A program made the translations under genes and the position numbers. This document shows, one piece after another, positions 41,300 through 50,593 of a stretch of DNA of 64,000 nucleotides. Numbering within the stretch: position 1 is the stretch's first letter; the number at the start of each line of letters is the position of its first letter. Below the pieces are notes generated by a model. That model was not told the DNA's origin and did not search any database. It saw only the letters and a list, made by a program, of their open reading frames with translations. Origin of the DNA: NCEH01 sp043195195 (GTDB taxonomy: Bacteria; Pseudomonadota; Alphaproteobacteria; Rhizobiales; Xanthobacteraceae); the NCBI RefSeq assembly GCF_043195195.1, contig NZ_JBAFWT010000005.1, forward strand, positions 62,001 through 126,000. The letters are read 5' to 3'.

Positions 41300-42148
41300 A
41301 TGTCGACAGGCAAGCGTCCTGGCGCATCCATCGCCGATTCGTCGTTGTTGAATGTCGATGGCATTTCGCTGCGCTTTGGCGGACTTAAAGCGCTGAGCAA
41401 CGTCGGATTTTCAGTCCGCAGCGGCGAATTGTTCTCGGTCATCGGGCCGAACGGCGCGGGGAAGACGTCGTTGCTGAACTGCATTTCCGGGCGTTATTCG
41501 CCCCAGGAAGGCAGAGTCGCGTTCGATGGACAGGACATCACGCGCCTGAAGCCGAACAAGCGCGCCGCCGCCGGCATCGGCCGCACGTTCCAGAACCTCG
41601 CCCTGTTCCACCACATGAGCGTGCTCGACAACATCATGGTGGGGCGCCACCATCTGCTGAAGAACAATCTGTTCACCGGCGCGATCTATTGGATCGGCGG
41701 CGCGCAGAAAGAAGAGCTTGAGCATCGCAAGGCGGTGGAGGACGTCATCGACTTCCTCGAAATCCAGCACGTGCGCAAAGCCACCGCCGGCACGCTCTCC
41801 TATGGCCTGCGCAAGCGCGTGGAGCTGGCGCGCGCCGTCGCCCTGCAGCCCAAGCTGATCCTGCTCGACGAGCCCATGGCCGGCATGAACCTCGAAGAAA
41901 AAGAGGATATGGCCCGCTATATCGTTGATCTCAATGAAGAATGGGGCATGACCATCATCATGATCGAGCACGACATGGGGGTGGTGATGGATATCTCCCA
42001 CCGCGTCATGGTGCTCGATTTCGGCCGCAAGATCGCCGAGGGCCTGCCCGCCGAAGTGCTGGCCAACCCCAATGTCCGCAAGGCCTATCTCGGCGAGGAA
42101 GACCTTGTCGTCGAGGATGCACCGCTCCTCCAGGCCGTGTCCGCGTGA
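41300..42148 (+). CDS. livG: ABC transporter ATP-binding protein (LivG type)
   Basis: A 282-residue ATPase of the branched-chain amino acid (HAAT) family. Walker A is GPNGAGKTSLLN, the Q-loop is GRTFQNLALFHHMSV, and Walker B is LILLDEPMAGMN. The signature loop is LSYGLRKRVELARA, an accepted LivG variant of LSGGQ. An N-terminal extension of about 15 residues precedes the domain. The ATG at 41300 follows GAGGGG. It is the first gene of the operon, behind the promoter and operator at 41196-41253, and its stop codon is 7 bp before the acyl-CoA synthetase gene. Confidence 0.95.
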   Translation: MSTGKRPGASIADSSLLNVDGISLRFGGLKALSNVGFSVRSGELFSVIGPNGAGKTSLLNCISGRYSPQEGRVAFDGQDITRLKPNKRAAAGIGRTFQNLALFHHMSVLDNIMVGRHHLLKNNLFTGAIYWIGGAQKEELEHRKAVEDVIDFLEIQHVRKATAGTLSYGLRKRVELARAVALQPKLILLDEPMAGMNLEEKEDMARYIVDLNEEWGMTIIMIEHDMGVVMDISHRVMVLDFGRKIAEGLPAEVLANPNVRKAYLGEEDLVVEDAPLLQAVSA

Positions 42149-42155
42149 GGCCGTC

Positions 42156-44114
42156 ATGAGCATGAACACCCCCGCCTCCGCTTTGCCCGACGTAGCGATC
42201 TTCGACACGTTTCCCAAGCTGCTCGCGCTCAATGCGCGCCAGCATCCGACCGATACCTGGCTGCGCGAAAAAGACCTCGGCATCTGGAACGCCTATACTT
42301 GGCAGCAGGTGAATGCGCGCGTGCAGAACATGGCGCTCGGCCTGCTCGACCTCGGAGTCGCGCGCGGCGACGTGATCTCCCTGCTCGGCGACAACCGCCC
42401 GGAATGGCTGATGGGCGAAATCGCCATCCATGCGGTGGGTGGCCAATCGCTCGGCATCTATCGCGATGCGCTGGCCGACGAGGTCGCTTATCTCGTCACC
42501 TATGCGGACGTGGCGATCCTGTTCGCGGAGGACGAGGAACAGGTGGATAAGCTCCTCCAATTGGAGGATCGCATCCCCACCGTGCGGCACATCATCTATG
42601 CCGACCCGCGCGGGCTGCGCAAATATGAGGATGCCCGCCTCGTGTCCCTGGCGGACCTTGAAGCCCGTGGCGCGGCGCGCGCGGCGGCGGAGCCGGACGC
42701 CTACCAGCGGCTTGTGGACCAGGGCTCCGGCGCGGACGTGGCGATCTTGTGCACCACGTCGGGCACCACCTCCCATCCCAAGCTCGCCATGCTCTCGGGC
42801 GGCGCCGTGCTGCGCCATTGCGCGGCCTATCTCGCCGCCGACATGCGCGGGCCGGACGATGAATATGTCTCCGTGCTCCAAATGCCCTGGATCATGGAAC
42901 AGATCTACGCCTTCGGTCAGGCTCTGCTGTCCCGGATGAAGGTGAACTTCGTCGAGGAGCCGGAAACTACAATGGCCGACATGCGGGAGATCGGCCCCAC
43001 CTTCGTGCTGTTCGCCCCGCGCGTGTGGGAGCAGATCGCCGCCGACGTGCGCGCGCGCATGATGGATGCCTCCACCCTCAAGCGGGCAATGTTCGATCTT
43101 GGCATGAAGCTCGGCCTCGCGGCGCTCGATCGCGGGCAGCGCTCCAGGTTCGCGGATTTCATCCTGTTCCGGGCATTGCGCGACCGCCTCGGCTTCTCGC
43201 ACCTGAAATCGGCGGCCACCGGCGGGGCGGCGCTGGGGCCGGATACGTTCCGCTTCTTCCTCGCGCTCGGCGTGCCCATGCGCCAGCTCTATGGCCAGAC
43301 GGAATTGCTCGGCGCCTATACCATCCACACCGCGAGCGACGTGGATTTCGACACCGTCGGCGTGCCCATGAACGGGGTGGAAATCCGCATCGACGATCCC
43401 GACCCCAATGGCTTGGGCGAGATCGTCACGCGGCACGCCAATACATTCACCGGCTATTACAACAACCCGGAAGAAAGCGCGAAGTCGTTCGTGGACGGCG
43501 GCTGGATGCGCACGGGGGATGCCGGCTTCGTCAATCCGCGCGGCCATCTGGTGGTGATCGACCGCGTGCGCGACATGGCGCAGACCGCCCATGGCGACCG
43601 CTTCTCGCCGCAATATATCGAGAACAAGCTGAAATTCTCGCCCTATGTGGCGGAAGCGGTGATCCTGGGCGACGGGCGCGAGCATCTCGCCGCCATGATC
43701 TGCATCCGCTTCCCCATCGTCTCCAAATGGGCGGAGAAGAACCGCATCTCGTTTACCACCTATACCGACCTCTCGGGCCGGCAGGAGGTGACGGACATGC
43801 TGCGCCGCGAGGTGGAGCAGGTGAACAAGACCTTGCCCGAGAAGCAGCGCATCTCGAAATTCCTGCTGCTTTACAAGGAATTGGACGCCGACGACGGCGA
43901 GCTGACGCGCACCCGCAAGGTGCGGCGCGGCGTCATCAACGAGCGCTATGGCGACATCATCGACGCCATGTATCGCGGCGATCCCACCATCGACGTCGAC
44001 ACCACCATCGCGTTCCAGGACGGCAGCAAGCAGCGCATCCGCACCACGCTCAAGGTCATCGACCTGAAGCTGGCGTCCCCCGCCGCCGGTTCGAGCAAGA
44101 AGAGGGCCGCATGA
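42156..44114 (+). CDS. AMP-dependent long-chain-type acyl-CoA synthetase
   Basis: A 652-residue adenylate-forming enzyme. The phosphate loop is CTTSGTTSHPKLAML near 200. Later motifs are YGQTELLG, TGYYNNPEESAKSFVDGGWM with RTGDAGFVN, and the C-terminal lid with LTRTRKVRRGVIN, whose Lys is the catalytic candidate. It is most like FadD/long-chain synthetases in length and layout. It is placed inside the transporter operon between livG and livH, so it probably activates the imported acid to its CoA thioester and traps it in the cell. GAGG precedes the ATG. Specificity (aromatic, fatty or dicarboxylic acid) is not visible. Confidence 0.93.
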   Translation: MSMNTPASALPDVAIFDTFPKLLALNARQHPTDTWLREKDLGIWNAYTWQQVNARVQNMALGLLDLGVARGDVISLLGDNRPEWLMGEIAIHAVGGQSLGIYRDALADEVAYLVTYADVAILFAEDEEQVDKLLQLEDRIPTVRHIIYADPRGLRKYEDARLVSLADLEARGAARAAAEPDAYQRLVDQGSGADVAILCTTSGTTSHPKLAMLSGGAVLRHCAAYLAADMRGPDDEYVSVLQMPWIMEQIYAFGQALLSRMKVNFVEEPETTMADMREIGPTFVLFAPRVWEQIAADVRARMMDASTLKRAMFDLGMKLGLAALDRGQRSRFADFILFRALRDRLGFSHLKSAATGGAALGPDTFRFFLALGVPMRQLYGQTELLGAYTIHTASDVDFDTVGVPMNGVEIRIDDPDPNGLGEIVTRHANTFTGYYNNPEESAKSFVDGGWMRTGDAGFVNPRGHLVVIDRVRDMAQTAHGDRFSPQYIENKLKFSPYVAEAVILGDGREHLAAMICIRFPIVSKWAEKNRISFTTYTDLSGRQEVTDMLRREVEQVNKTLPEKQRISKFLLLYKELDADDGELTRTRKVRRGVINERYGDIIDAMYRGDPTIDVDTTIAFQDGSKQRIRTTLKVIDLKLASPAAGSSKKRAA

Positions 44115-44157
44115 TGCGCCGTTCCAGCTCACACACTCAGCAAGCGGGAGGCGTGAA

Positions 44158-45051
44158 GTGACCTTTCAGCTCTTCATCCAGCTCTGCATCAACGGCCTCA
44201 TCATCGGCACGCTCTATGGCGTGGTGGGCATGTGCTTCGTGCTCATCTACAAGGCCTCGCAGGTGGTGAATTTCGCCCAGGGCGAGTTCCTGCTGATCGG
44301 CGCCTGGACCTGCTGGTGGCTGCTCACCTATTGGCAGATCCCGTTCGTCTGGGGCTTCCTGATCTCGCTCGCCTTCATGATGCTGTTCGGCCTGGCATTG
44401 CAGATGCTGGTGCTGCGACCGCTCATCGGCGAGCCGGTAATCTCGGTGATCATGGTCACCATCGGCCTCTCCATCTTCTTCCAGGCGCTGATGAAATGGA
44501 TGTTCGGCACGTTCGCGCAGCCGTTCCCGCCGATCTTCGCCGTGAGCAAGGTGGATATATTCGGGCTCCAGGTGCAGAGCGCCTATCTGATGTCCACCGG
44601 GGTCAGCGTGCTGATCATGGCGGGCTTCGCCTGGTTCTTCAAATATTCGAAGATCGGCCTTGCCATGCGGGCCACCGCCTTCAACCAGCAGGTGGCGCAA
44701 TCGCTCGGCATCTCCGTGCGGCAGATGTTTGCCCTATCCTGGGGCATATCGGCGGCGGTCTCGGCGGTGGCGGGCGTGGTGGTCGGCATCGTCAACGGCG
44801 TGTCCTCCGCGCTCTCCTTCTTCGGCATCAAGGTGTTCCCGGCGGTGATCCTCGGCGGGCTCGATTCGGTGTTCGGCGCGGTGGTGGGCGGGCTCATCAT
44901 CGGGCTCTTGGAGAACATCGCGCATTATTTCGACAGCCAGTTCCTGCACTGGGGCAACCTGTATGAAATCGTGCCCTTCTACGTCCTCATCATCATTCTC
45001 ATGATCAAGCCTTACGGCCTGTTCGGCACCCGCGATATCGAGAGGGTCTAA
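44158..45051 (+). CDS. livH: ABC transporter permease (LivH type)
   Basis: A 297-residue permease with about eight hydrophobic helices (NGLIIGTLYGVVGMCFVLIY, QVVNFAQGEFLLIGAW, LVLRPLIGEPVISVIMVTIG). The block GLAMRATAFNQQVAQSLGI is the LivH cytoplasmic loop that docks the ATPases. The start is GTG at 44158, with GGGAGGCGTGAA just upstream; the short ATG-led frame at 44111 is not part of it. livM follows after 4 bp. Confidence 0.95.
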   Translation: MTFQLFIQLCINGLIIGTLYGVVGMCFVLIYKASQVVNFAQGEFLLIGAWTCWWLLTYWQIPFVWGFLISLAFMMLFGLALQMLVLRPLIGEPVISVIMVTIGLSIFFQALMKWMFGTFAQPFPPIFAVSKVDIFGLQVQSAYLMSTGVSVLIMAGFAWFFKYSKIGLAMRATAFNQQVAQSLGISVRQMFALSWGISAAVSAVAGVVVGIVNGVSSALSFFGIKVFPAVILGGLDSVFGAVVGGLIIGLLENIAHYFDSQFLHWGNLYEIVPFYVLIIILMIKPYGLFGTRDIERV

Positions 45052-45055
45052 AGCC

Positions 45056-46126
45056 ATGGCCATCGACACCATGCGCCCGTGCGGCGATTATCGCACCAGC
45101 TACCGCGCCGACCAGACCATCTTCGACACGCGCCTGACCTTCGCTTTCATCGTCGGCGGCATCATCCTGCTGGCGTTGGCGCCGCTGGTCCTCAGCAATT
45201 ATTATCTGAGCCTGATGATCCAGATCGGCTATCTCGGCATCGCCGCGCTGGGGCTGAACATCTTGGTCGGCTTCTCCGGCCAGATCTCCATCGGCCACGC
45301 GGTGTTCTTCGGCTTTGGCGGATTTGCCTCGGCATTCCTCGCCGAGCATGGTGTTCCGGTGCCCATCGCCATCGTGCTGGCGGGGCTGTGGACCACGGCG
45401 GTCGGCCTGTTGTTCGGCCTGCCGGCGACGCGGGTGAAGGGGCTCTATCTCGCCATCGCGACGCTGGCCGCCCAATTCATCCTGCAGGACTTCTTCGTGC
45501 GGGCCGCCTGGTTCACCGGCGGCTCCTCGGGCGCGGTGGCGGCGCCGTTCACCATCCTCGGCTTCGACATGTCCGGCGACACGCGGTATTTCTACGTGGT
45601 GCTGGTGTTCGTGGTGGTGATGTATCTGTTCGCCGCCAATCTCATGCGCACCCGCGACGGGCGGGCGCTGATCGCGGTGCGCGACCATTATCTCTCGGCC
45701 GAGATGATGGGCGTGAACCTTGCCAAATACCGCACCATGGCGTTCGGCATCTCCTCCTTCTACGCCGGCATCGGCGGCGCGCTCTATGCGCACTACATCG
45801 GCTATATGTCGGTGGAAGGATTGGACATCCTGTTCTCCATCCAATTCCTGGCGATGATCATCATCGGCGGGCTCGGCTCCATCATGGGCTCGCTGCTCGG
45901 CACCATCTTCATGGTGCTGCTGCCGGAACTCACCGGCGCGCTGGCCGGCATTCTCCAGGGCAGCGCCATCGATCGGTTGCTGCATCTGAAAGACGGCATC
46001 ACCTACATGCGCGAAATGCTGATCGGTGCCACCATCATCCTGTTCTTGATCTTCGAGCCGGACGGGCTCGCCCACCGCTGGAAGCAGATCAAGGCCTATT
46101 GGAAGCTCTACCCCTTCTCCTATTGA
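45056..46126 (+). CDS. livM: ABC transporter permease (LivM type)
   Basis: A 356-residue permease. After a hydrophilic N-terminus of about 30 residues come the LivM helices (LMIQIGYLGIAALGLNILVG, FSGQISIGHAVFFGFGGFAS) and the loop DGRALIAVRDHYLSAEMMGV. The segment GGLGSIMGSLLGTIFMVLLP is a family hallmark. It forms the heterodimeric channel with LivH. The periplasmic binding protein gene follows after 78 bp. Confidence 0.95.
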   Translation: MAIDTMRPCGDYRTSYRADQTIFDTRLTFAFIVGGIILLALAPLVLSNYYLSLMIQIGYLGIAALGLNILVGFSGQISIGHAVFFGFGGFASAFLAEHGVPVPIAIVLAGLWTTAVGLLFGLPATRVKGLYLAIATLAAQFILQDFFVRAAWFTGGSSGAVAAPFTILGFDMSGDTRYFYVVLVFVVVMYLFAANLMRTRDGRALIAVRDHYLSAEMMGVNLAKYRTMAFGISSFYAGIGGALYAHYIGYMSVEGLDILFSIQFLAMIIIGGLGSIMGSLLGTIFMVLLPELTGALAGILQGSAIDRLLHLKDGITYMREMLIGATIILFLIFEPDGLAHRWKQIKAYWKLYPFSY

Positions 46127-46204
46127 GCGGGATCGCGGACCGACGCCAGCAACGAGCGCCGGCCGCACCAGGAAACGCGGACCCACAAACCCAAGGAGAC
46201 ACGC

Positions 46205-47485
46205 ATGAAACGGATCGCCACCACCTTCGCCAGCCTGCTCGCCCTCTCGGCGGCCGTGCCGGCCATGGCCCAGTCCATCAATATCGGCCATCTCGCCGAT
46301 TATTCCGGCGGCACCTCGGACGTGGGCACGCCCTATGGCCAGGGCGTGCAGGACGCCATCGCCTATATCAACAAGAATGGCGGCGTGAACGGCAAGCCGA
46401 TCAATTCCGACTTCACCGAATACGGCTACCAGGTGCCGCGCGCGCTGGCCGCTTTCAAGAAATGGGTCGGCAGCGACAAGGTGGTCGCGATCCAAGGCTG
46501 GGGCACGGCCGACACCGAGGCGTTGGTCGCCATGGTGACCAAGGAAGAGATTCCCTATTATTCCGGCTCCTATGCCGCGACCCTCACCGACCCCACCGGC
46601 AAGGGCGGCCCCAGGAGCGAGCGCGCTGCGCCCTACAATTTCTTCTACGGCCCGTCCTATTCGGACGCCGCTCGTGCCGAGGTGCAATGGGCCGCCGACG
46701 ATTGGAAGAAGAAGGGCGGCCAGGGTAAGCCCAAATGGGTTCACATGGGCGCCAACCATCCCTTCCCCAATTCGCCCAAGGCGGCGGCGGAAGCCTATGC
46801 CAAGGAGCTGGGCTTCGAGGTGCTGGACCCCATCACCTTCGCCCTCACCCCCGGCGACTACACCGCCCAGTGCCTGACGCTGAAGCAGTCCGGCGCCAAC
46901 TACGCCTATCTCGGCAACACCGCCGGCTCCAACATCTCGGTGCTGAAGGCGTGCGAGACCGCGGGCGTGAAGGTGCAGTTCTTCGGCAATGTGTGGGGCA
47001 TGGACGAGAATGCCATGAAGGCCGCCGGCAGCGCCGCGAACGGCGTCATCATTCCGGTGCGCACCGCCGTGACCTGGACCGGGGAAGCGCCCGGCATGGC
47101 CACCTTCAAGGACATTTCCAAGATGTCCGACCCGAGCGGCAACACCTATCGCCCGGTGCATTACATGGCCGCCATCTGCACCGTCATGTACATGAAGGAA
47201 GCCATGGAATGGGCCGACAAGAACGGCGGCGTCAGCGGTCCGAAGATCCGCGACGGCATGTACCAGAAGGCCAATTGGGTCCCCAAGGGCACGGACGGGG
47301 TGTGCAATCCCTCCACCTGGACTGCCAGCGATCACCGTCCGACCACGAAGGTTGATCTCTATCGTGCTGTCGTTTCCGGCGCGACCGAAGGCACAGTGGC
47401 TGATCTGGTGAAGAGCGGCGCCATCAAGCTGGAGAAGGTCACCACCATCGACCTGCCGCGCAAGACCGAGCTGCTCGGCTGGTGA
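46205..47485 (+). CDS. ABC transporter periplasmic substrate-binding protein
   Basis: A 426-residue type I periplasmic binding protein. The signal peptide MKRIATTFASLLALSAAVPA ends near AMA-Q at residue 23. The mature protein starts with INIGHLADYSGGTSDVGTPY and continues with GQGVQDAIAYINKNGGVNGK, the LivJ-like pattern, and carries WVHMGANHPFPNSPKAAAEA in the middle. Several Cys pairs may form disulfides. The ligand is likely a carboxylic acid, given the CoA-ligase genes in the operon, not necessarily an amino acid. A large inverted repeat follows the gene, as is common after abundant binding-protein genes. Confidence 0.95.
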   Translation: MKRIATTFASLLALSAAVPAMAQSINIGHLADYSGGTSDVGTPYGQGVQDAIAYINKNGGVNGKPINSDFTEYGYQVPRALAAFKKWVGSDKVVAIQGWGTADTEALVAMVTKEEIPYYSGSYAATLTDPTGKGGPRSERAAPYNFFYGPSYSDAARAEVQWAADDWKKKGGQGKPKWVHMGANHPFPNSPKAAAEAYAKELGFEVLDPITFALTPGDYTAQCLTLKQSGANYAYLGNTAGSNISVLKACETAGVKVQFFGNVWGMDENAMKAAGSAANGVIIPVRTAVTWTGEAPGMATFKDISKMSDPSGNTYRPVHYMAAICTVMYMKEAMEWADKNGGVSGPKIRDGMYQKANWVPKGTDGVCNPSTWTASDHRPTTKVDLYRAVVSGATEGTVADLVKSGAIKLEKVTTIDLPRKTELLGW

Positions 47486-47508
47486 TCTGACCGCCTAAAC
47501 AACGTGCG

Positions 47509-47603
47509 CCCTCTCCCGCTTGCGGGGGAGGGTTGGGGAGGGGCCGCGCAGGCCGCCTCCCGGCATTTCCCCCTCCCTGCCCTCCCCCGCAAGCGGGAGA
47601 GGG
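47509..47603 (+). repeat. 24-bp perfect inverted repeat between binding-protein gene and livF
   Basis: Bases 47509-47532 and 47580-47603 are exact reverse complements, separated by 47 bp. Each arm is itself a small hairpin (CCCGC-TTGC-GGGG). The composition resembles the elements at 26959-27478. In the mRNA it would form a long stable stem that could protect the binding-protein message or reduce expression of livF. Confidence 0.85.
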
Positions 47604-47625
47604 TCTTGCGCCCAGGACCTGACCC

Positions 47626-48465
47626 ATGTCCAACGCCGCTTTGAAGCTCGATCCCCGCCCAGAGGCCGCACCCGCGCCCATGCTGGCGGTGAACAATATC
47701 GAGGTGGTCTATAACGACGTCATCCTGGTGCTGCGCGGCTTGTCGCTGAACGTACCGGAAGGCAAGATCGTCGCCTTGCTGGGCTCCAACGGCGCCGGCA
47801 AGTCCACCACGCTGAAGGCCATCTCGGGCCTGCTGAAGACCGAGGACGGGGAGATCACGCGCGGCGACGTGACCTTCCTCGGCGAGCGGCTCAACGGCAT
47901 CGAGCCAGACAGGATCGTGCGGCGCGGCATCTTCCAGGTGATGGAGGGCCGCCGCATCATCTCCGACATGACGGTGCTGGAGAATCTGCGGCTCGGCGCC
48001 TTCACCCGCAAGGACAATGGGGTGAAGGACGATATCGAGCGCGTGTACGGCTATTTCCCCCGGCTGAAGGAGCGCACCGGGCTTGCCGGCTATCTCTCCG
48101 GCGGCGAGCAACAGATGCTGGCCATCGGCCGGGCCATGATGGCGCGCCCCAAGCTGATCTTGATGGACGAGCCCTCCATGGGCCTCTCGCCGCTGATGGT
48201 GAAGGAGGTGTTCTCCATCATCAAGCAGCTCAACCAGGATCTGGGTGTGACCATCCTGCTGGTGGAGCAGAACGCCCGCGTGGCGCTCTCCGTGGCGGAT
48301 TTCGGCTACATCATGGAGCAAGGCAAGATCGTGCTGGACGGCACGGCCGAGCAGCTCGCGGACAATGAGGACGTGAAGGAATTCTATCTCGGCCAGGGCG
48401 GCGGAGAGGAACGCAAATCCTTCAAGAACCTGAAATCGTTCAAGCGCAGGAAGAGGTGGCTCTAG
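47626..48465 (+). CDS. livF: ABC transporter ATP-binding protein (LivF type)
   Basis: A 279-residue ATPase with Walker A GSNGAGKSTTLK, Q-loop FQVMEGRRIISDMTV, signature YLSGGEQQMLAIGRA and Walker B LILMDEPSMGLSP. It pairs with LivG on the LivH/LivM channel. About 20 residues precede the domain, and the C-terminus is a Lys/Arg-rich tail (KSFKNLKSFKRRKRWL) longer than usual. The ATG at 47626 lies after the inverted repeat. Confidence 0.95.
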   Translation: MSNAALKLDPRPEAAPAPMLAVNNIEVVYNDVILVLRGLSLNVPEGKIVALLGSNGAGKSTTLKAISGLLKTEDGEITRGDVTFLGERLNGIEPDRIVRRGIFQVMEGRRIISDMTVLENLRLGAFTRKDNGVKDDIERVYGYFPRLKERTGLAGYLSGGEQQMLAIGRAMMARPKLILMDEPSMGLSPLMVKEVFSIIKQLNQDLGVTILLVEQNARVALSVADFGYIMEQGKIVLDGTAEQLADNEDVKEFYLGQGGGEERKSFKNLKSFKRRKRWL

Positions 48466-48527
48466 CTAGCCTCGCGTCACTGGCGCGTACGCGTGTCCCG
48501 GACCAGCAACGGCGCAGCCGGAGCGCC

Positions 48528-48628
48528 GAGCCGGGACCCAGCGGGCAATTCCTGCGAAGCAGGCGAAACGCGCTGCGCGCTTCGGAACGGGGCGCAGATG
48601 CGCCAGCCCTCGCGCTGGATCCCGGCTC
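48528..48628. repeat. Palindromic intergenic element between livF and the PaaK-like gene
   Basis: GAGCCGGGACCCAGCG (48528-48543) and CGCTGGATCCCGGCTC (48613-48628) are inverted arms with one mismatch. Outer bases (GTCCCGGACCAGC... and ...GCGTCCGGGATGC) extend the symmetry loosely. This has the look of a dispersed rhizobial intergenic repeat. It fills most of the 238-bp gap. Confidence 0.6.
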
Positions 48629-48703
48629 GCAGTCCGCTGACGCTGCCTGCGTCCGGGATGCGAGGAAGTGCTTGTGGCGACGATACGAGATGACGAGGCC
48701 CAG

Positions 48704-49951
48704 ATGAACGACCGCAGCCGCCATTACGACGCCGCCGAAACCCGCAATCCCCTGGCGCGCGAAGCCGCTCTCATGCAGGCGCTCGCTGCGCAGGTCTCCA
48801 CCGCGAAAGCGCGCTCGGCCTATTTCGGCACGCTGCTGAAGGATGTGGACGCCGCAGCCGTCACCAGCCGTGCCGCCCTTGCCCAATTGCCGGTGACGCG
48901 GAAATCCGACCTGCTGGAGATCCAGCCCAAAAGCCTGCCGTTCGGCGGGTTGAACGGGGCGGCGCCGGGGCAGATGGCGCGCATCTTCATGTCGCCGGGG
49001 CCGATTTATGATCCCGAGGGTCGCCGCCCCGATTATTGGCGTTTTGCCCGCGCGTTGTTCGCCGCCGGCTTCCGGGCTGGCGAGATCGTGCACAATTGCT
49101 TTTCCTACCATCTCACGCCCGCCGGCTCGATGGTGGAGAGCGGCGCCCATGCGCTGGGCTGCGCCGTGGTGCCTGGCGGGGTCGGACAGACCGATTTGCA
49201 ATTGCGCGCCATCGCCGATATCCGCCCACATGGCTATGGCGGCACGCCCTCCTTCCTCAAGATCCTGGTGGACAAGGCGCGCGAGGGGGGCGCCGACATC
49301 TCCTCGCTCAAGAAGGCCCTGGTCTCGGGCGAGGCGTTCCTGCCGGCCCAACGGGCGGAGATGAAGGCGGCGGGGATTGCTGCGCTCCAATGCTACGGCA
49401 CTGCCGATCTCGGTCTCGTCGCCTATGAGAGCGAGGCGCAGGAAGGCCTGATCGCCGACGAGGATCTGATCATCGAAATCCTGCGGCCCGGCACCGGCGA
49501 CCCGGTTGAGAGCGAGGGCGAGGTGGGCGAAGTGGTGGTGACGCTGCTCGAATGCGATTATCCCCTCATCCGCTTCGCCACCGGCGATCTTTCCGCCGTG
49601 CTGCCCGGCCTCAGCCCGTGCGGACGCACCAACACCCGCCTGCGCGGCTGGCTCGGCCGGGCGGACCAGGTGACCAAGATCCGCGGCATGTTCGTGCACC
49701 CGGTGCAGGTGAGCGCGGCGGTGAAGAAGCATCCCGCCATCGCGAAAGCCCGCTTGGTGGTGGACCGCGCCGGCGACGGCGACGACATGTTGCTGGAAGT
49801 GGAAGTGACCGACGTCGCCGCGCTTTCGCAGGACGCCCTGCTGGATGACCTGCGCGCCTCCACCAAGCTGCGCGGTCGCCTCACCCTGCTCGCGCCGGGC
49901 ACCCTGCCGGCGGATGCGAAGACGATCGAGGATCGACGGACGGTGGGGTGA
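48704..49951 (+). CDS. Phenylacetate-CoA ligase (PaaK)-like protein with altered phosphate loop
   Basis: A 415-residue member of the PaaK branch of adenylate-forming enzymes: AALAQLPVTRKSDLLEIQ, the block GGTPSFLKILVDKAREGG, LVSGEAFLPAQRAEMK, CYGTADLGLVAYE, YPLIRFATGDLS and the C-terminal GRADQVTKIRGMFVHPVQV. The usual Ser/Thr/Gly-rich loop (SSGTTG type) after the first third is replaced by RIFMSPGPIYDPEG, so ATP binding may be lost or done differently. It closes the transporter locus; its ATG at 48704 has GAGG upstream. It may be a CoA ligase of a variant subgroup or a non-catalytic binding protein. Confidence 0.85.
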   Translation: MNDRSRHYDAAETRNPLAREAALMQALAAQVSTAKARSAYFGTLLKDVDAAAVTSRAALAQLPVTRKSDLLEIQPKSLPFGGLNGAAPGQMARIFMSPGPIYDPEGRRPDYWRFARALFAAGFRAGEIVHNCFSYHLTPAGSMVESGAHALGCAVVPGGVGQTDLQLRAIADIRPHGYGGTPSFLKILVDKAREGGADISSLKKALVSGEAFLPAQRAEMKAAGIAALQCYGTADLGLVAYESEAQEGLIADEDLIIEILRPGTGDPVESEGEVGEVVVTLLECDYPLIRFATGDLSAVLPGLSPCGRTNTRLRGWLGRADQVTKIRGMFVHPVQVSAAVKKHPAIAKARLVVDRAGDGDDMLLEVEVTDVAALSQDALLDDLRASTKLRGRLTLLAPGTLPADAKTIEDRRTVG

Positions 49952-49984
49952 GGCGGCCCCTCGCCGAGCCCGCTCGGTGGCGCC

Positions 49985-50593
49985 TCACTTTGCCTTGAAT
50001 TCGCTCTCGATCTGCAAGGTCACCTCGTCGCTCACCGCAGGGACATAGGTCGTCATGCCGAAGTCCGACCGCTTGATGACCGCCCTGGCGTCGAAGCCGA
50101 GGGAATAAGTCTTGTCGAGCGGATTGGTGCCGGCCTTGTTGAAGGTGACGTCCAGGATCACCGGCTTGGTCACGCCGAGCAAAGTGAGGTCGCAGGTAAT
50201 CTTCGCGGTCTTTCCGGTGGCGACGACCCCCGTGGCCTTGAACGTCGCCGTAGGGAATTTCTCCACATTGAAGAAATCGGTGCCCTTCAGGTGCTGGTCC
50301 AGCGCCGGGTCGAGCGTGCCGACCTTGCCGGTCTGCAGCGTGACTATCAGCGTGCTCTTCTCCGGCGCTGCGGGATCGAGCACCAACGTGCCCTCGGCCG
50401 CCGGCAGAAGGCCGGTGTAAGTGGAAAATCCGAGGTGCGTCACGCTCCAGGCGACCCGGCTGTGGCCGGGGTCGAGCAGATAGGTGCCGGCCTTGACCGC
50501 ACCCGGATCGCTGCTGCCGGCCTCCTGGGCTTGCGCGGGTAGCGCGAGGAGAGCAAGGGCGAAGAAGGTTGCGGGCAGGCGCGCAAGCTGCAT
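49985..50593 (-). CDS. YceI family periplasmic protein
   Basis: A 202-residue protein with a signal peptide (ARLPATFFALALLALPAQAQ) and a YceI lipocalin-like barrel (YLLDPGHSRVAWSVTHLGFS, HLKGTDFFNVEKFPTATFKA, KRSDFGMTTYVPAVSDEV). The family binds isoprenoid-type lipids and is often induced by pH or stress. The ATG at 50593 was chosen because it begins the signal peptide and follows GGGAAGA; the frame upstream to 50710 is not needed. It converges with the PaaK-like gene. Confidence 0.93.
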   Translation of the reverse strand: MQLARLPATFFALALLALPAQAQEAGSSDPGAVKAGTYLLDPGHSRVAWSVTHLGFSTYTGLLPAAEGTLVLDPAAPEKSTLIVTLQTGKVGTLDPALDQHLKGTDFFNVEKFPTATFKATGVVATGKTAKITCDLTLLGVTKPVILDVTFNKAGTNPLDKTYSLGFDARAVIKRSDFGMTTYVPAVSDEVTLQIESEFKAK

